From positions 1 to 32,501 of IMG/VR virus record IMGVR_UViG_3300046167_000232: a stretch of DNA of 32,501 nt, one strand, 5' to 3'. Below are positions 31,194 to 32,501 of this stretch, piece by piece. The stretch's first letter is position 1, and each line of letters begins with the position of its first letter. This DNA comes from a virus. The position numbers were made by a program, and so were the translations under genes. Under the pieces are notes generated by a model. It saw only the letters and a list, made by a program, of their open reading frames with translations, was not told the DNA's origin and did no database searches.

Positions 31194-31425
31194 TGCGATA
31201 CTTCCTTGTTTTCTTGGCAATGGACTTGGGTTGAGCAACGAACTGCTTACCTTTGGCCTTACCTTTGCGTTTAGCTGCGGTTGTTGCAGCATACTCGGAG
31301 CTTGTCAGGGCTTTAATCGCCTTCTCTGGAAGATAACGCTCACCCGTCTCGCTAGATTTCTTGCCAGACTTAGTGCGCCACTTCTGTTTGCCCCAATTAA
31401 GAAGCGACTTTTGAGGAGCCTTCAT
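31186..31425 (-). CDS. Small basic conserved phage protein
   Basis: The 79 residues have WGKQKWRTKSGKKSSETGER, then YLPEKAIKALTSSEYAATTA and a KRKGKAKGKQFVAQPKSIAK tail. This pattern is widespread in phages and also in some large algal viruses, with no known function. Highly basic, so DNA contact is likely. It overlaps both neighbours (ATGA at its start, 8 bases at its end). Confidence 0.75.
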   Translation of the reverse strand: MKAPQKSLLNWGKQKWRTKSGKKSSETGERYLPEKAIKALTSSEYAATTAAKRKGKAKGKQFVAQPKSIAKKTRKYRNA

Positions 31426-31588
31426 TTGTATCCACCCCCAGCTGCCTTGTATCTCTTAGCAAGTAGCTGCGCCTTACGAGCGACCACTTACCAGCTGCTG
31501 TTCCCTGCACATTCGCGGCCTTAATCCGCTTGAACAAGGTCTTTCTCATACCCGGTTTGGTATAGTTACCCGCTGCGTTTACTGCCAT
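31422..31588 (-). CDS. Small basic protein, interrupted by a -1 frameshift
   Basis: It starts MAVNAAGNYTKPGMRKTLFK, a conserved phage small-protein beginning. As written the frame runs on into the next gene (to 31397) with a non-typical end. Adding one G to the single G of TCGCTC (about 31480-31482) restores ARKAQLLAKRYKAAGGGYK and a TGA at 31422-31424 that overlaps the next ATG, the packing used elsewhere in this cluster. This is a deletion, unlike the other indels here. Function is unknown; the protein is basic. Confidence 0.65.
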
Positions 31589-31817
31589 TTGCCTTAGCCT
31601 TAGCTTTCTTCTTAGGCTTAGAAAAAGCCTCGTTAATATCTGGCGTAGATGGATCATCACCTACTAACCGTCCATTGGTCTTGCGGGTACGGGTGGGGAC
31701 ATCACCTTCTACTAAACGCCGGGAGGACGCGTTGCGCGTTTTACCGCTGTAGGTTGTACCCGCAAGCTCGTGGGTGTCGCCTGTATAAAGCTCACCGCTA
31801 GTTAAATACCATGCCAT
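31566..31817 (-). CDS. Small hypothetical protein (YTG-T-H motif)
   Basis: From ATG 31817 this has 83 residues. It begins MAWYLTSGELYTGDTHELAG, a pattern seen in small phage proteins that share the YTG-T-H segment, and ends in a basic Lys/Ala/Ser tail. The frame is open further upstream, but the extra residues overlap the previous gene and look non-coding. It is the second gene of the run of basic proteins. Function is unknown. Confidence 0.65.
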   Translation of the reverse strand: MAWYLTSGELYTGDTHELAGTTYSGKTRNASSRRLVEGDVPTRTRKTNGRLVGDDPSTPDINEAFSKPKKKAKAKANGSKRSG

Positions 31818-31821
31818 TCTT

Positions 31822-32118
31822 CTATGCCTTCTTAGATTTGTTACGGGCACTAATGGACGCAGCCTTCTTCTTTGCATCAGCTTTGGACGAAGCGCCCCAT
31901 GCCTTTAAGCTGAGAAGAAGACGGGTGGGTTTGCCCTTGGCATCACGCTCAGGCCCCTTCATGCCGCCCATCCTAGCAAGAAACGAAGCCCGCCTAGGAT
32001 TGTCTCCGCTCTTAACCGGAGCCTTCAACGTACCCTTCTTATAAGAGGCACGCCCCTTGGCATTCAAGCCACCCTTCGGGTTCTTACCCTCTTTCCTTGT
32101 CCAAGCTGCTGTCTTCAT
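31822..32118 (-). CDS. Conserved basic phage protein (DUF6321-like)
   Basis: This 98-residue, very basic protein matches a widespread phage pattern: WTRKEGKNPKGGLNAKGRAS, then PVKSGDNPRRASFLARMGGM and LLLSLKAWGASSKADAKKKA. I believe this corresponds to DUF6321. It lacks any catalytic motif. It is the first leftward gene inside the right end of the molecule. After end-joining it follows TerS, so it is probably the second gene of the late operon. Confidence 0.75.
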   Translation of the reverse strand: MKTAAWTRKEGKNPKGGLNAKGRASYKKGTLKAPVKSGDNPRRASFLARMGGMKGPERDAKGKPTRLLLSLKAWGASSKADAKKKAASISARNKSKKA

Positions 32119-32162
32119 AATCGTACCCTATACCAGAAAAATATTTGCAGGAACCCTGTCCA

Positions 32163-32188
32163 ATGCTCCACATGCTCCACACGTCCAC
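32163..32188. repeat. Short tandem repeat near the right terminal repeat
   Basis: ATGCTCCAC occurs twice in tandem (32163-32171 and 32172-32180), followed by the related ACGTCCAC. It lies about 55 bp before the terminal repeat, upstream of the leftward small basic genes. It could be part of a packaging or cleavage signal or of a promoter region. Neither is proven. Confidence 0.4.
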
Positions 32189-32243
32189 AACAGCCAAGAG
32201 TATCCCTGCGAGCCTTTTTTAACTATCACTAGAGTGAGGGACC

Positions 32244-32501
32244 ACTAGCTAACATAGTACAGCCAGTTTTTAACCCCCTACCCCCTATGACAGCAATTCT
32301 ACTCCTCTTTTACCTAGCCAAGATCTATCTGCACCTTGATGTCACCAGCTACCTGTACCTGTGACCTGTCTATCGGCTTGTACCCAGCCCGGTCCAGTAA
32401 ATCCTTGCTTGCCTCTAGCTGAACGTACTCTGACTTAGCGCCCATGGCTAGCCTTCTCACCGTCCCAGCAGCTAGGGTAGCACTCAACCCGAACTCCTCG
32501 T
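32244..32501. repeat. Right copy of 258-bp terminal direct repeat
   Basis: Identical to bases 1-258 except T at 32410 (C at 167). The bases just outside, GAGGGACC before ACTAGC, are absent from the left end, so the repeat boundary here coincides with the start of the window. Confidence 0.9.
32314..32501 (-). CDS. terS: Terminase small subunit, partial copy in the right terminal repeat
   Basis: This is the C-terminal part of TerS, truncated at the window end, encoded by the second copy of the terminal repeat. The one base difference from the left copy leaves the protein unchanged (third base of an alanine codon). In a linear molecule this copy has no start. It becomes part of a whole gene only when ends are joined. 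Confidence 0.75.
   Translation of the reverse strand, partial: EEFGLSATLAAGTVRRLAMGAKSEYVQLEASKDLLDRAGYKPIDRSQVQVAGDIKVQIDLG

Noticed and set aside
1-32501. Integrase, excisionase or attachment site indicating a temperate phage
   Set aside because: No recombinase signature was seen. The XRE-type proteins alone do not show lysogeny.

Overview
The window looks like the complete or nearly complete genome of a small, T7-like (podovirus-type) double-stranded DNA phage. The first 258 bases recur at positions 32244-32501 with one silent difference (C167 versus T32410). They are therefore either direct terminal repeats of a linear virion genome or the overlap of a circular assembly. The virion genes (connector/portal, scaffold, capsid, two tail tubular proteins, internal virion proteins, tail fibres) have the T7 order. 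No RNA polymerase, DNA polymerase, helicase, primase, integrase or tRNA gene is visible, so transcription and most of replication should rely on the host. Gene content resembles marine podoviruses of the kind infecting marine alphaproteobacteria (pelagiphage HTVC010P-like). The base composition is not strongly AT-rich, and I cannot name the host from sequence alone.

Layout: (1) 453-903 is a gene-free divergent control region with two palindromes and a leader predicted to fold into several stem-loops. (2) 904-7127 is the rightward (+) arm: small early proteins, a DUF932 protein, a CxxCxGxG zinc-finger protein, several helix-turn-helix proteins, a RuvC-like resolvase, a YqaJ-type exonuclease, an ERF single-strand annealing protein and a protein with an SSB-like acidic tail, followed by a strong terminator at 6399-6425. 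(3) 7128-7252 is a convergent intergenic stretch bounded by a 9-bp inverted repeat. (4) 32118 down to 7253 is the leftward (-) arm. In transcription order it holds five small, mostly basic proteins; a conserved TerL-adjacent protein; TerL; a coiled-coil protein; portal; a Bbp19-like protein; scaffold; a gp13-like protein; capsid; a terminator-like hairpin; tail tubes A and B; three internal virion (ejection) proteins; two tail fibres with small companions; and a lysis/membrane module ending in an M15 endopeptidase. The TerS gene (452-71) heads this operon but lies at the opposite physical end, so the operon is continuous only after ends are joined.

How the parts fit: exonuclease, ERF, RuvC and the SSB-like protein form a recombination set suited to joining terminal repeats or making and resolving concatemers. 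TerS and TerL then package DNA through the portal into the capsid. The ejection proteins, one with an HExxH protease motif, are delivered into the host. Holin-like proteins and the endopeptidase lyse the cell.

Two cautions apply. At least eight genes are interrupted by single-base indels, mostly one extra base in a short homopolymer. This looks like long-read sequencing error rather than biology, and I give joined spans where the two halves clearly belong together. Second, the clearest unexplained signal is a palindrome, TGACG-N3-CGTCA, with four perfect copies, all in the rightward half between 540 and 5647.
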